This document shows, piece by piece, positions 27,109 to 36,386 of a stretch of DNA of 64,000 nucleotides. This stretch comes from Vreelandella olivaria (GTDB lineage Bacteria; Pseudomonadota; Gammaproteobacteria; Pseudomonadales; Halomonadaceae): positions 104,415 to 168,414 of the forward strand of contig NZ_JALPZO010000164.1 in the NCBI RefSeq assembly GCF_023507745.1. The letters are read 5' to 3'. The notes under the pieces are model-generated. The model was not told the origin of the DNA and ran no database searches. It was given only the letters and a program-made list of their open reading frames with translations. The position numbers and the translations under genes are program-made. Position 1 is the stretch's first letter, and every line of letters begins with the position of its first letter.

Positions 27109-27885
27109 AACTCTTCCCACTCCTCTATAGAGGCCACTGGCCGCTTCACTGGTGACGCTGGCAGTATGGCATTATTTGATTGCGCGGCGGACGAAGGCGC
27201 AGCGATTGGAGTCGCATGTGGGGCCATGGAGGGTTGTAACGCCCCTTGGCTATTAGCCTCAACCAATAACGCCCGTGAGCCTGCCTGCTGTTCCAGTACA
27301 GCCGCTGCCCGCGCTGTTTCCTGAACCCGGGCAGTGTTCTGCTGTGTCGCCCGATCCATTTCCGTAACAGCCTGATGCACCTCCGCAAAGCCACGCCCAT
27401 GCTCTCCCGCTCTGGCCGCCTCCACGGATACGTTCAATGCGAGGATGTTGGTCTGGAATGCAATCGAGTCAATCACATCGATAATGTCGGCCATCTTCTG
27501 CGAACTCTGGGTAATTCGCTGCATGTTGTCGACCAGCTGCGCCATAAGATCGCCCGTTTGCGTAACATGTATTGTATTATTATCGGCTAGGCGGCGCGCT
27601 TCTTGAGCGTTATTGCTGTTTTGACGCACAGTCGTCGTCATCTCTTCCATGCTGGAAGCGGCTTGTTGCAACGATGCAGCCTGCTGTTCTATTCGGGATG
27701 ACAGCTCTTCATTACCGTTGGCGATGCCTTGCACAACAGCAGTGACCACACTAACCCCGCTTTTCACATCGCTAATTGCTACCCAGGCTTTTGCGCATGG
27801 TATTCAGCGGGTCCAGCAGCAGACCAATTTCATCACGACGGTGCTTGGGGCGCTGGAGCCGCTGAATTAGCCAAATGAGTAAACT
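27105..27885 (-). pseudogene. Decayed methyl-accepting chemotaxis protein
   Basis: Remnant of a chemoreceptor lying between an intact MCP and cheR. In one frame (about 27885-27772) a TM2-like stretch LLIWLIQRLQRP and a HAMP fragment [19 protein letters not shown] end at an in-frame TAG. The signalling domain resumes in another frame (27767-27105): [14 protein letters not shown], then the tip [20 protein letters not shown]. About 74 residues of the returning helix are missing directly after GRGFA, compared with the neighbouring MCP. The tether EWEEF is intact. The N-terminal sensor is gone, so the gene shows a 5' truncation, a frameshift and an in-frame internal deletion. A short cytoplasmic protein could still be made, but normal receptor function is very unlikely. 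Confidence 0.85.
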
Positions 27886-27889
27886 GTTT

Positions 27890-29257
27890 TTAAAAAGCTT
27901 CCCACTCCTCTACTGCTGATTTAGGTGTAACTGAGCTAGAGGAGCGATGAGTAGCGCTGGGTAGAGCGGCTTTGGCAGTAGTTGAGGCTCCACCAACCCC
28001 CGCAACCCGGAAGCGTTCTACCGCTTCTCTTAAACGCGCCGCCTCACTCTCCAGCTCATTGGCACTCCGTGCAGCCTGCTGCACTAGCTGAGCATTTTGC
28101 TGAACGACCTGATCCATTTGGGCAACGGCTTGGTTGACCTGGCTAATACCGTTGCTTTGCTCCTCAGAGGCCGCAGCAATTTCATCCATGATATCGCTGA
28201 CGCGCTGCACCGCTGCGACCAGGTCATTCATGGTTTGCCCTGCCTGATTAACCCGTCGCGTTCCCATATCGATTTTTCCTAACGACATATCGATAAGCGA
28301 CCGGATCTCTTTCGACGCATTCGCGCTGCGGCTGGCCAGACTGCGCACTTCCTGGGCCACCACAGCAAACCCTTTACCGTGCTCACCGGCACGGGCTGCC
28401 TCAACAGACGCATTCAGAGCCAGAATATTGGTTTGGAAAGCAATATTGTCGATGACCGTTATAATGTCGGCCACCTGATGCGAGCTGGCACTGATATCTT
28501 GCATGGTTTCAACAATGTTGCCCACCTCCTCACCACTACGCCGTGCCGTTAAAGTAGCATCTCCTGCCAGTTGACTAGCCTGGAGCGCATTTTCTGCGTT
28601 ATGACTCACCGTGGAAGCGAGTTGCTCCATGCTGGAGGCGGTTTCCTCCAGTGAAGAGGCTTGCTGCTCGGTGCGTGAGGAGAGGTCATTGTTACCACTG
28701 GCAATATGCTGGGAACGGTCAAAGATGGATGTGCCGCTCTGGCGCACCACCCCCACAGTCTCAGATAGTGAGTCCTGCATATGCGCCATGGCACTATACA
28801 GCCGACCAATTTCATTATTACCCGGTGCACTAATTCGCTGACTCAAGTCCCCTTGGGCCATCCGTTCAAAGTACCCTACCAGGCGGTCAAGGGGGCGCAG
28901 CACATTAACCGTCACTCCCCACATCACCACAGCGACAGTGAGCACCGTCATAATGACCACACCAATTAAGACCCAGCGTATATGGGCTGCAAACTGTGTA
29001 AATGCTGCCTGCTGTTCCTGTAAATCGTTGGCTGCCTGGACGATGGCTGCACCATAATGAAGCGCATAGAGGCCAATACTACAGGCCAGAACAACCAATA
29101 GTGAAAAGGTGGCGAGTACCAGCCCCCAACTTAGTCGAACGGTCATATTGCCCATCACTTGCCGTACTAACTGTGACACACGCATTACTCCACGCAGTAC
29201 TGCTAACCGATGCGCTCCATCGCGCACAGTGGCGAGTTTGTTGTTGGTTCGAAACAA
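27890..29257 (-). CDS. Methyl-accepting chemotaxis protein with minimal periplasmic loop
   Basis: A chemoreceptor of about 455 residues with TM1 (LVLATFSLLVVLACSIGLYAL) and TM2 (WVLIGVVIMTVLTVAVVMWG) separated by only about 30 residues. The usual 150-residue ligand domain is therefore absent. HAMP and a complete signalling hairpin follow, with tip [21 protein letters not shown], and the protein ends in EEWEAF, a variant tether. It may sense cytoplasmic or membrane signals such as energy state, or be a product of domain loss. The start is uncertain: TTG at 29257 has AGGGAG 5 bases upstream; GTG at 29263 and the ATG at 29146 are alternatives. It follows cheW by about 30 bases. Confidence 0.88.
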   Translation of the reverse strand: MFRTNNKLATVRDGAHRLAVLRGVMRVSQLVRQVMGNMTVRLSWGLVLATFSLLVVLACSIGLYALHYGAAIVQAANDLQEQQAAFTQFAAHIRWVLIGVVIMTVLTVAVVMWGVTVNVLRPLDRLVGYFERMAQGDLSQRISAPGNNEIGRLYSAMAHMQDSLSETVGVVRQSGTSIFDRSQHIASGNNDLSSRTEQQASSLEETASSMEQLASTVSHNAENALQASQLAGDATLTARRSGEEVGNIVETMQDISASSHQVADIITVIDNIAFQTNILALNASVEAARAGEHGKGFAVVAQEVRSLASRSANASKEIRSLIDMSLGKIDMGTRRVNQAGQTMNDLVAAVQRVSDIMDEIAAASEEQSNGISQVNQAVAQMDQVVQQNAQLVQQAARSANELESEAARLREAVERFRVAGVGGASTTAKAALPSATHRSSSSVTPKSAVEEWEAF

Positions 29258-29287
29258 GCACACTCCCTGTGCCTGACGGGAAATCCA

Positions 29288-29788
29288 TCAGCGGTTGCTG
29301 GTGCTATCCACTAATGCCATTTCTTCGCTGGTTAGAAGCTTGTCGATATCCACCAACACCAGCATGCGATCATCCAGACTCCCCAGCCCACTGAGGAAGT
29401 CAGAGGAAAGCGTTACACCAAACTCCGGCGCTGGTTTGATTTGCTCGGGGATCAGCGTCATTACATCTGACACACCATCCACCACAATACCTACTATACG
29501 ATCGGCAACATTGACCACGATCACAACGGTTTGACCGCCATACTCAACCGTCTCAAGGTGGAACTTAATGCGGAGATCGACAATGGGCACAATAACGCCA
29601 CGCAGATTGGTGACCCCTTTAATAAAATCAGGGGCATTGGCAATGCGGGTGACATTTTCATAACCACGAATTTCCTGCACCTTGAGGATATCAATAGCGT
29701 ACTCTTCGTCCCCTAGAGAGAACACCAGGAATTCGCGATTTTCCGCTTCTGCAGCGGCTAGCACCGACTCATTGGTTGCTTGACTCAT
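29288..29788 (-). CDS. cheW: Chemotaxis coupling protein CheW
   Basis: A 166-residue CheW that links receptors to CheA. It shows the family strands [18 protein letters not shown], the conserved [13 protein letters not shown] and the VDGVSDVM segment. The ATG overlaps the cheA stop (ATGA), with GGAGG upstream. Length is typical. Confidence 0.97.
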   Translation of the reverse strand: MSQATNESVLAAAEAENREFLVFSLGDEEYAIDILKVQEIRGYENVTRIANAPDFIKGVTNLRGVIVPIVDLRIKFHLETVEYGGQTVVIVVNVADRIVGIVVDGVSDVMTLIPEQIKPAPEFGVTLSSDFLSGLGSLDDRMLVLVDIDKLLTSEEMALVDSTSNR

Positions 29789-31884
29789 GACGGCTCAGCC
29801 TCCTTGTAATAAGAGAGATGTGGATTGCTCACTACTTTCCCTGCTTCTTTTTTGGCACGGCTCAAGCGATGCAAGCCAGTGATATCCAAAATTAATGCGA
29901 CACTACCATCCCCCAAGATAGTAGCTGCCGACACACCCGGTACTTTGCGGTAATTATCTTCCAGGTTTTTGACAACGACCTGCTGCTGCCCGATCAACTC
30001 ATCAACCAGCATGGCATAGCGACGCCCTTCACCTTGTACAATAACGGCAATGCTTTTGGTGGGATCGGTAATTGCATTTTCGACATCCAGAACTTCATGG
30101 ATGGCGATCACTGGCAGGTATTCGTCGCGGACCTTGAGTACGACGTCGTCGCCCGCCATGGCGTACATATCATCTTTGGTGGGCTGGAGTGACTCAAGTA
30201 CCGTGGAAAGCGGCAGGATAAAGGTTTCGCTGCCCACTTTAATCGACATACCATCAAGAATAGCCAGGGTCAGCGGCAGTACGATACGCGTATTGGTACC
30301 TTCACCTTTTTTGGACTGTATCTCGACACGCCCGCCCATCCCTTGGATATTACGTTTCACCACATCCATTCCAACGCCTCGCCCCGAGACATCGGTAACT
30401 TCTTTCGCTGTCGAGAAACCGGGCGCAAAAATCAGTTGATAAACGTCTTCATCAGACATGGTATCGGAGACGTTAAGACCGTTTTCACGGGCTTTGGCCA
30501 ACAGTCTCTCACGATCCATCCCAGCACCGTCGTCGCGTACCTCAATGAGGATATTGCCCCCCTGGTGGCGGGCTGACAGTACCAGTTTGCCCATTCGGGG
30601 CTTACCAAGCGCCTCCCGTTCATCCGGCATTTCGATGCCGTGGTCCAAGCTGTTACGCACCAGATGCGTCAGCGGGTCAGTAATACGCTCAACCAGGCTT
30701 TTATCCAGTTCAGTCGACTTGCCTTCGGTAATCAGCTCAATTTCTTTACCCAGCTTGCCTGCAGTATCACGTACTACGCGAGGAAAACGGCTAAATACAA
30801 ATTCCATCGGAATCATGCGAATTGACATGACCGCTTCCTGGAGGTCACGGGCGTTACGTTGCAACAGACTCATACCGTTTTGAAGCGAGCTGTTACCAAC
30901 CGATTGGTCGCCAAGATCGCTGACCGTTTGATCTAACATCGACTGGGTGATAATCAATTCACCCACCAAGTTGATAATTTGGTCGACTTTATCGACAGAA
31001 ACACGGATTGAGGAGGACTCACTCGCTGCTTTTTTAGAGGCTGCCCTGGCAGGCTTCTCTTTGGCTGGTACCGGGGTGTTTTTCTCGCCCTGCGGGGGAG
31101 GGGTAGTGACAGTGGCAACGTCAGCCTCACAGGCAACACTATCTGCTGTAGGGGCGGCGGCGGGATTGGGTGCTTTCTCAACAGGGGCTTTTGCCGCCAC
31201 TTCGCTGATGTTGATTTGTTCCGGTTCGATAATGAAGCACATCACGGCTTCAATATCGTCAGCACTGACACTTCCTTTAAGAATAACTTCGTAACACTTC
31301 TCATCCCCTGACTGCGATTGGATGTCACCAAGCTGCTCAAGCTCTTCGACCAGCAGTGTACGGTCCTTCTCACCCACATTTAGCAAGGTAACCAACAGAT
31401 GCGCTTCATCCGCTGCGGGGGTCTCTCCGTTATCAGTGACTGTCGCTGGCTGTTCAACCACCGGAGCGGGCGTCACGGGAGCCTCAAGGGTTTGGCCTAT
31501 TTCTTCCAACGCGATCTGCTGCAGTGTCTGGCAGATCCGCTCATACGCCTCTTGGTTCGGCTCCTCGTCGCTGCGATAGGCATTGAGTTGCTCATGCATG
31601 ATATCTTTAGCCTCTAAAAAGGTATCAACGAGGTCAGCACGCAACGTCAATTCTCCCTTGCGCGCATGATCCAGCAGGTTTTCGAAAATATGCGTGGTCT
31701 TCTGTAGCACGCTAAATCCGAAGGTTCCTGCACCGCCTTTTATAGAGTGGGCCGCGCGGAAAATAGCATTTAGCTGCTCGCTATCCGGATCATCGACATC
31801 CAGTTCCAATAAGTGCTGCTCCATATCGGCCAGCAGCTCTTCCGCCTCTTCAAAAAAGGTGTCAAAAAAATCCGCTATATCCAT
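29785..31884 (-). CDS. cheA: Chemotaxis histidine kinase CheA
   Basis: A 699-residue kinase that phosphorylates CheY and CheB. P1 has the phosphorylated His in [12 protein letters not shown] (about 46). A P2-like region and a Pro/Ala-rich linker follow (about 120-300). The dimerisation domain comes next, then the ATP-binding domain with the N box [14 protein letters not shown] (about 405) and G boxes VRDDGAGMD and [10 protein letters not shown]. The C-terminal CheW-like P5 domain includes [18 protein letters not shown]. The ATG at 31884 (MDIADFF) has GGAG 6 bases upstream; an upstream GTG at 31896 is rejected. It lies 44 bases after motB. Confidence 0.97.
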   Translation of the reverse strand: MDIADFFDTFFEEAEELLADMEQHLLELDVDDPDSEQLNAIFRAAHSIKGGAGTFGFSVLQKTTHIFENLLDHARKGELTLRADLVDTFLEAKDIMHEQLNAYRSDEEPNQEAYERICQTLQQIALEEIGQTLEAPVTPAPVVEQPATVTDNGETPAADEAHLLVTLLNVGEKDRTLLVEELEQLGDIQSQSGDEKCYEVILKGSVSADDIEAVMCFIIEPEQINISEVAAKAPVEKAPNPAAAPTADSVACEADVATVTTPPPQGEKNTPVPAKEKPARAASKKAASESSSIRVSVDKVDQIINLVGELIITQSMLDQTVSDLGDQSVGNSSLQNGMSLLQRNARDLQEAVMSIRMIPMEFVFSRFPRVVRDTAGKLGKEIELITEGKSTELDKSLVERITDPLTHLVRNSLDHGIEMPDEREALGKPRMGKLVLSARHQGGNILIEVRDDGAGMDRERLLAKARENGLNVSDTMSDEDVYQLIFAPGFSTAKEVTDVSGRGVGMDVVKRNIQGMGGRVEIQSKKGEGTNTRIVLPLTLAILDGMSIKVGSETFILPLSTVLESLQPTKDDMYAMAGDDVVLKVRDEYLPVIAIHEVLDVENAITDPTKSIAVIVQGEGRRYAMLVDELIGQQQVVVKNLEDNYRKVPGVSAATILGDGSVALILDITGLHRLSRAKKEAGKVVSNPHLSYYKEAEPS

Positions 31885-31928
31885 GCAACGCTCCACGTTA
31901 ACGTCATATTTTTAGTGACAAGCCTTGC

Positions 31929-32849
31929 TCATTCGACTACGTCGGCCTGTGGCATAGTTTGTGGTAAAGCCTCTTCTAACGCTTCGTCGTCGGGCGATTG
32001 GTCATCAGCGCCAAGAGTCCCTGGGTTACGTATTGCAGCGGCAATTTCCGGCAGTAGGACAACAAGCTCAATACGTCGATTAATAGGGTCAGTGGGGGGA
32101 GTGTCAGGTAGCAAGACACGGTCAGCAAAGCCTGATACGCGCAATAGCTGACCTGGATCAAGTCCTCCCGCCACCAACTCCCGACGCGATGCATTGGCAC
32201 GGTCATTGGAGAGTTCCCAGTTGCTGTAACCCCGATACCCGCCCGCATAGGGAACGCTATCAGTATGTCCACTGATGCTTAAGTCATTGGGTAGCTCGTT
32301 CAACAAAGGGGCCATCGTCCTCAGCAAGTTGCGCATATAGGGCGCCACCTGGTCACTGCCAAGCTCGAACATCGGACGCTGATCCGTATCCAGCAACTGA
32401 ATGCGTAATCCTTCGCGGGTAAGGTCAAACCGCATTTGATTACGTAACTGGCGCAACTCTGGATCCATCTCAATAGCACCTTCTATGCGTGCCTGTAAAT
32501 CAGTAAAGAATCGCCGCTCTTGCATACTTGGACGCGTATGCTGCGATATATCTATCCGTGCACGTTCACCTTCGCTGTGGGTCGGGTCAGCACCACCACC
32601 TGGAATGACTCTGGTGCTCCCGGATTGATCGCCACCGGTAACCGCAGTGATCAGCGGCGTGCTGAAATACTCGGCTACACCACGGCGCTGCTCGTCACTC
32701 GCCGCGCTCAAAATCCACAACACCAGGAACAGCGCCATTAGCGCTGTCATAAAGTCAGCCAATGCAATTTTCCATGCGCCACCATGATGGGCATGGACCA
32801 CTTTTTTGCGCCGTATTATTATTGGGCGCTTATCACTGCCTTTACTCAT
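31929..32849 (-). CDS. motB: Flagellar stator B subunit MotB
   Basis: A 306-residue MotB of the E. coli type. The positively charged N-terminus RPIIIRRKKVVHAHHGGAW precedes the membrane helix ALADFMTALMALFLVLWIL, which carries the proton-binding Asp. The OmpA-like peptidoglycan-anchoring domain shows ISGHTDSVPYAGG, YSNWELSNDRAN and NRRIELVVL. The ATG overlaps the motA stop. It belongs to the flhDC-motAB-cheAW order also found in E. coli. Confidence 0.96.
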   Translation of the reverse strand: MSKGSDKRPIIIRRKKVVHAHHGGAWKIALADFMTALMALFLVLWILSAASDEQRRGVAEYFSTPLITAVTGGDQSGSTRVIPGGGADPTHSEGERARIDISQHTRPSMQERRFFTDLQARIEGAIEMDPELRQLRNQMRFDLTREGLRIQLLDTDQRPMFELGSDQVAPYMRNLLRTMAPLLNELPNDLSISGHTDSVPYAGGYRGYSNWELSNDRANASRRELVAGGLDPGQLLRVSGFADRVLLPDTPPTDPINRRIELVVLLPEIAAAIRNPGTLGADDQSPDDEALEEALPQTMPQADVVE

Positions 32850-33715
32850 GCATTATCGGCCTTTTTTGCACCGCGCACGTACTCTTCCAGCTCTGAAAAG
32901 CTTGGCCGCTCAGCGGTATGCAGTGCTTTACGTCCGAACTCCACAGCTAGCTGAGGCGCATAGCCATGTAAGCTCGCCAGAAGAGTGACGCGGATGCACT
33001 GGAGCATCTTTTCTGCTTCCTTGGCCTGGCGATCCGCATAGCTGGCAATAGGGCTAATGAATCCGTAGCCCATCAAAATCCCCAGAAAGGTACCTACCAA
33101 CGCATGGGCGATCATCTCGCCCATTTGATCTGGACCTGCATCAGCGTATGTCAGTGCCTTCACCACCCCCATTACCGCTGCGACAATACCAAATGCAGGC
33201 ATCGCATCACCCACCTTTGCTATCGCATCAATAGGGATATGAGCCTCCTGCTCAAACGCTTCAATTTCATGCAGCATCAACTCATCAATTTCCATGGGCT
33301 CCATGCCACCGCTCACCATCAGCCGCAGGTAGTCGGTCAGGAAATCCATAATGTGGGGATCAGATAAAACCGTCGGGTGTTCCTGGAACAGGGAGCTGTC
33401 TTGGGGGTTGTCGATGTCACGCTCAATGCCCAGCATACCTTCGCGACGAATTTTCGACAGCAGCTTGTACTGAAGCGCCATCAGTTCCATATATAGCGCT
33501 TTGTTATATTTCTTAGTCCGCTTAAGCTTGGGTAATATTTTAAAGGTTGCTTTAATCGCTTTACCATTATTGGCTGCAATAAACGCCCCTACCCCAGCAC
33601 CGCCAATCATCAACAGCTCTGTTGGCTGGAATAGCGGACCCAAACTGCCGCCTGCCAGTACAAATCCGCCGAACACAGATAGCAGTACGACGACATAACC
33701 TAAGGGAATCAGCAC
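32846..33715 (-). CDS. motA: Flagellar stator A subunit MotA
   Basis: A 289-residue MotA of the E. coli type, beginning LIPLGYVVVLLSVFGGFVLAGGS. It has four membrane segments, a large cytoplasmic loop after TM2, and the TM3/TM4 blocks AMPAFGIVAAVMGVVKAL and GTFLGILMGYGFISP. The start is GTG at 33715, with AAGGA 8 bases upstream. It lies 228 bases after flhC. I could not find a good sigma-28 promoter in that gap, so its own promoter remains open. Confidence 0.96.
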   Translation of the reverse strand: MLIPLGYVVVLLSVFGGFVLAGGSLGPLFQPTELLMIGGAGVGAFIAANNGKAIKATFKILPKLKRTKKYNKALYMELMALQYKLLSKIRREGMLGIERDIDNPQDSSLFQEHPTVLSDPHIMDFLTDYLRLMVSGGMEPMEIDELMLHEIEAFEQEAHIPIDAIAKVGDAMPAFGIVAAVMGVVKALTYADAGPDQMGEMIAHALVGTFLGILMGYGFISPIASYADRQAKEAEKMLQCIRVTLLASLHGYAPQLAVEFGRKALHTAERPSFSELEEYVRGAKKADNA

Positions 33716-33943
33716 AAGCAGTGTCCTTGCGATATCAGTTTTTTTATCAACGGAACTTCACCCTCTGCTTCATTATGAAGACACAGGAAAGCCCCATCCC
33801 AAACGCAGCTTAGCAATATCATACTAAGGCGTAGGCAGTGTTTAATTGAAAAGTACCGCCGCCTTTTAACGTTATCTATGCGTTAAAAAGATTATTTTAT
33901 TGATTCTGTGCCTACCCGAAGCGAGTGCGACAATTGCAAGGGT
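33716..33943. other. flhC-motA intergenic region with two inverted repeats
   Basis: This 228-base AT-rich gap contains an 8-base inverted repeat, TTTTAACG (33864-33871) with CGTTAAAA (33881-33888), and a CTTCATTATGAAG palindrome (33768-33780). Neither is followed by a minus-strand T-run. The only sigma-28-like element on the minus strand is GTTGATAA near 33747, without a matching -35 at the right distance. The region probably holds the motA promoter, but I cannot define it. Confidence 0.45.
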
Positions 33944-34468
33944 TCAGCGCTGTGCTTTACGTGTCTTCCCTGCACGCGAAGGCGGTTGGCAGATGCCACA
34001 CACATAGTCATGCATGGGGCTATGCGCATGTGCTACAAAACGCCCTCCACAGCGTGTGCACGCGTTAAGCTGCAGCAGATCACTTTCAAAAAAGCGCACT
34101 AATGTCCATGCGCGTGTCAGGCCCAGCACCGGCTCCACACCCTCAAGCGATATCTGTTCTTCATACAGGCGGTACGCCTTTACAAACGCATCAATACGCT
34201 CGCAGCTGGTATCCTTTTGTAAACTTGCATAAATATTATAAAAAAGTGATGAGTGCACATTCGGCAGCCAGGTAACAAACCAGTCGGTCGAAAAAGGCAA
34301 CATACCTTTTGGTGGCGACATGCCCCTCACCTCTTTATAAAGCTTAATTAGGCGAGTGCGGCTTAAATCCGTTTCAGTCTCCAGTACCTGTAAACGCGCA
34401 CCTAATTCAATCAGCTCAATTGCCAGCTGTACTTGGTGCATTTCATCAACCAAGCTCTTCTGGCTCAC
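33944..34468 (-). CDS. flhC: Flagellar master regulator subunit FlhC
   Basis: A 174-residue FlhC, which with FlhD forms the heterohexameric activator of early flagellar operons. It closely follows the E. coli protein: [56 protein letters not shown], and the zinc cysteines in CTRCGG and CGICQPPSR. The start is GTG at 34468 (SQKSLVDE), with AGGAG 7 bases upstream and GTGA overlap with flhD. The frame extending to 34507 lies within flhD and is rejected. Confidence 0.97.
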   Translation of the reverse strand: MSQKSLVDEMHQVQLAIELIELGARLQVLETETDLSRTRLIKLYKEVRGMSPPKGMLPFSTDWFVTWLPNVHSSLFYNIYASLQKDTSCERIDAFVKAYRLYEEQISLEGVEPVLGLTRAWTLVRFFESDLLQLNACTRCGGRFVAHAHSPMHDYVCGICQPPSRAGKTRKAQR

Positions 34469-34797
34469 TCCGCCTCTCCTGTTGGTAATGTCTCGAACTG
34501 CTCGCAAGCTGATAACAGCGATGCGTGCAATCCTGAAAGCCCCTGATCCCTGGGATTTTCCATGATTTGTCGCAGTCGTTGACCACTGGCTTGGCTAAAC
34601 CGACATACCAACTGATTGGTACGCGCAAGCTTCGTCAGTTGCCGTGCATTGAGTGAGGCGAGCAAATCTGCAAGTTCGCTATCAATTTTCAAGCGAAACA
34701 TGGCCGCCTCACGATCTTCACTAAGCAGACGCTGGGCGAGAAGTAGAAACGCCAAATTAATTTCTTGAATTTCATCGAGAAAGCTTGTTTGACTCAT
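34465..34797 (-). CDS. flhD: Flagellar master regulator subunit FlhD
   Basis: A 110-residue FlhD that partners FlhC at class II flagellar promoters. Conserved blocks are [29 protein letters not shown] and the TNQLVCRF segment with the conserved Cys of the E. coli dimer. The start is the ATG at 34797 (MSQTSFLD), with GGA upstream and a length that matches the family. The frame runs on to 34851, but those residues do not fit. Confidence 0.95.
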   Translation of the reverse strand: MSQTSFLDEIQEINLAFLLLAQRLLSEDREAAMFRLKIDSELADLLASLNARQLTKLARTNQLVCRFSQASGQRLRQIMENPRDQGLSGLHASLLSACEQFETLPTGEAE

Positions 34798-34879
34798 AGT
34801 TTCCCATTGAACGGCACAGGCGCTACTTTGTGACCATTGTACTGACGCCATTGATGACTTTTTTACCCAGCATCATGGT

Positions 34880-34896
34880 TGCATACAACGTATGCA
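34880..34896. promoter_or_regulatory. Perfect inverted repeat upstream of flhDC, candidate operator
   Basis: TGCATAC (34880-34886) and GTATGCA (34890-34896) form a 7-base perfect palindrome with a 3-base spacer. It lies between the small FlhB-like gene and flhD, about 83 bases upstream of the FlhD start. On the minus strand, TTGTAT inside it is 17 bases from TAAAAA, a weak promoter-like pair. No binding protein can be assigned. Confidence 0.4.
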
Positions 34897-34900
34897 TTGG

Positions 34901-35194
34901 CTACTTGAGCTTTTCACGCTGATTCAGCCCATCCACCGATAGCTCAAATACCCAAACCAGCAGCTCAGCGACTACCTGGTACAAACTGGCAGGGATTTCA
35001 TCATCTAGATCCAATTGCATGAGCAAAGCCACCAGTTCAGGAGCATCATGCACATAAATTCCCTGGCGCTGAGCTTCCGCCATGATGCGCTCCGCTAACT
35101 CCCCATAACCTTTAGCCACGACACGGGGCGCCCGCTCCCCCTCCTGATAGGCAAGTGCGACAGCTTGGCGGCGACGCTCATCCGACACCGTCAT
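34901..35194 (-). CDS. Small FlhB-like export switch domain protein
   Basis: A 97-residue protein that corresponds to the cytoplasmic C-terminal domain of FlhB: VALAYQEGERAPRVVAKGYGE, DAPELVALLMQLDLDDEIP and the YQVVAELLVWVFEL helix. It has no membrane segments and no NPTH cleavage site. Such FlhB2 (YlqH/FhlB-like) proteins are found in other bacteria next to a FliK-like gene, as here, where the two genes overlap by 17 bases. The role is probably a modulator of substrate switching. The ATG at 35194 has GGAGGAG just upstream; the frame to 35215 is rejected. Confidence 0.85.
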   Translation of the reverse strand: MTVSDERRRQAVALAYQEGERAPRVVAKGYGELAERIMAEAQRQGIYVHDAPELVALLMQLDLDDEIPASLYQVVAELLVWVFELSVDGLNQREKLK

Positions 35195-36386
35195 GATGCT
35201 CCTCCAGTGCCACATGCCTGACCCTTAACTGTACTTTACGAAAATCTAAAGCACTCAAGCGCTGCTCAAGAGCGCCCAGCCCCTGCTCTAGCTGCCCATG
35301 TGTAAACAGGCTATCTGTCGCCAGATCAATATTTAGCACTGACTGATAAAGCCTTACAGAAACACTAAAAGCCCCGACATTGGGTACTTCTAGCTGCATT
35401 TCAGAGTACCACCCTCGCTCGGAATCCGCGTCATTGCCATCTTCCCGCCCCTCTTCCCGGGCAGGCAAGTTAATGACTAGCGCCAGAAAAATACCAGCCC
35501 ACACATCACCTTCCCAGCGTATGACCGGCATTACCAACATCTCAAGCTGCTGACGCACCAGACTTTGTAAATTTTCATGAACAACTTCACGCCGTCCTCG
35601 CATAGCAGCTACTTCGGCCAGTTCACGCGCTCCGTTAAGCTCAACACTTGCCTGCCCTGATGCTCGCACTTCCGCAAGTGGCGAGGTATTCGTATTTGAC
35701 ATATTGCCAGCTCCCCCTCCAGTGCGTTCGGGTACCGGCCTGTCGCTGGTGACGGGCACCAGCAGCGTATTGGGCAAAATTGACATGTTGCCAACAGCAG
35801 AAGCGGATGGCGAAGCGGGAGTGAGAGATACAGCAGTTGAGATCGCACTGGGGGGCAACAAGGGCCTGGGGCCTGGTTGCATTTGCGGCTCGCGCAACAG
35901 CTGTTGGCGCGACGCATCACCCTGGAACCAACGCTTTAAATGGGATTCGTAAAAGAGTCCGCTATCTCGGATACTGGCTTCCAGGCGACTGGCAAGAATA
36001 GAGGAAGAAGGCGCGTCCTGATGACTCATCAGCGGCACTTCAGGGCGTAAAACGGCGGGTGGTGCAGGAAAGCGCAGCAAAACGTCTGCAATAGTGCGTG
36101 CGGCGGGACTAAAATGAGTTTGTGTTGAACCAGGAGCCTCTCCGTTCTGGCCGCCTTGCGAAGGCAATCGCTGCCCGTCAGGGGAGGGTGGTAAGCGCTT
36201 TAAGTCGTCTAACGGCAGCGCCATTGGGCGCCCATCCAGCTTAGCATCACCCTGTAGCGCTCGAGGCCCTTCACCAGGAGGGATTGGCTGTATGGGCGCA
36301 TTCAGGGAACGCTGTAAAGACACCTCCCCCTGACGCCCAAGCACCTGATGCAAGAGGGTGTCGATAAGCGGCGTAATGCCACTCAC
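35178..36386 (-). CDS. Second FliK-like hook-length/flagellar control protein
   Basis: A 402-residue protein with a long Pro/Ser-rich, low-complexity N-terminal region (about 1-230) and a folded C-terminal domain (about 270-395). The C-terminal domain resembles the Flg_hook domain of FliK: WAGIFLALVINLPARE, then EMQLEVPNVGAFSVSVRLYQ and FRKVQLRVRHVALEE. It is distinct from the canonical FliK at 45876. Its start overlaps the fliT stop (ATGA), and its end overlaps the small FlhB-like gene. The pairing suggests an accessory substrate-switch module. Confidence 0.75.
   Translation of the reverse strand: MSGITPLIDTLLHQVLGRQGEVSLQRSLNAPIQPIPPGEGPRALQGDAKLDGRPMALPLDDLKRLPPSPDGQRLPSQGGQNGEAPGSTQTHFSPAARTIADVLLRFPAPPAVLRPEVPLMSHQDAPSSSILASRLEASIRDSGLFYESHLKRWFQGDASRQQLLREPQMQPGPRPLLPPSAISTAVSLTPASPSASAVGNMSILPNTLLVPVTSDRPVPERTGGGAGNMSNTNTSPLAEVRASGQASVELNGARELAEVAAMRGRREVVHENLQSLVRQQLEMLVMPVIRWEGDVWAGIFLALVINLPAREEGREDGNDADSERGWYSEMQLEVPNVGAFSVSVRLYQSVLNIDLATDSLFTHGQLEQGLGALEQRLSALDFRKVQLRVRHVALEEHHDGVG

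Noticed and set aside
33733..33760. A sigma-28 promoter for motA (GTTGATAA on the minus strand)
   Set aside because: The -10 matches only 6 of 8 and there is no TAAA-type -35 at 11-15 bases, in contrast to the four good sites elsewhere.
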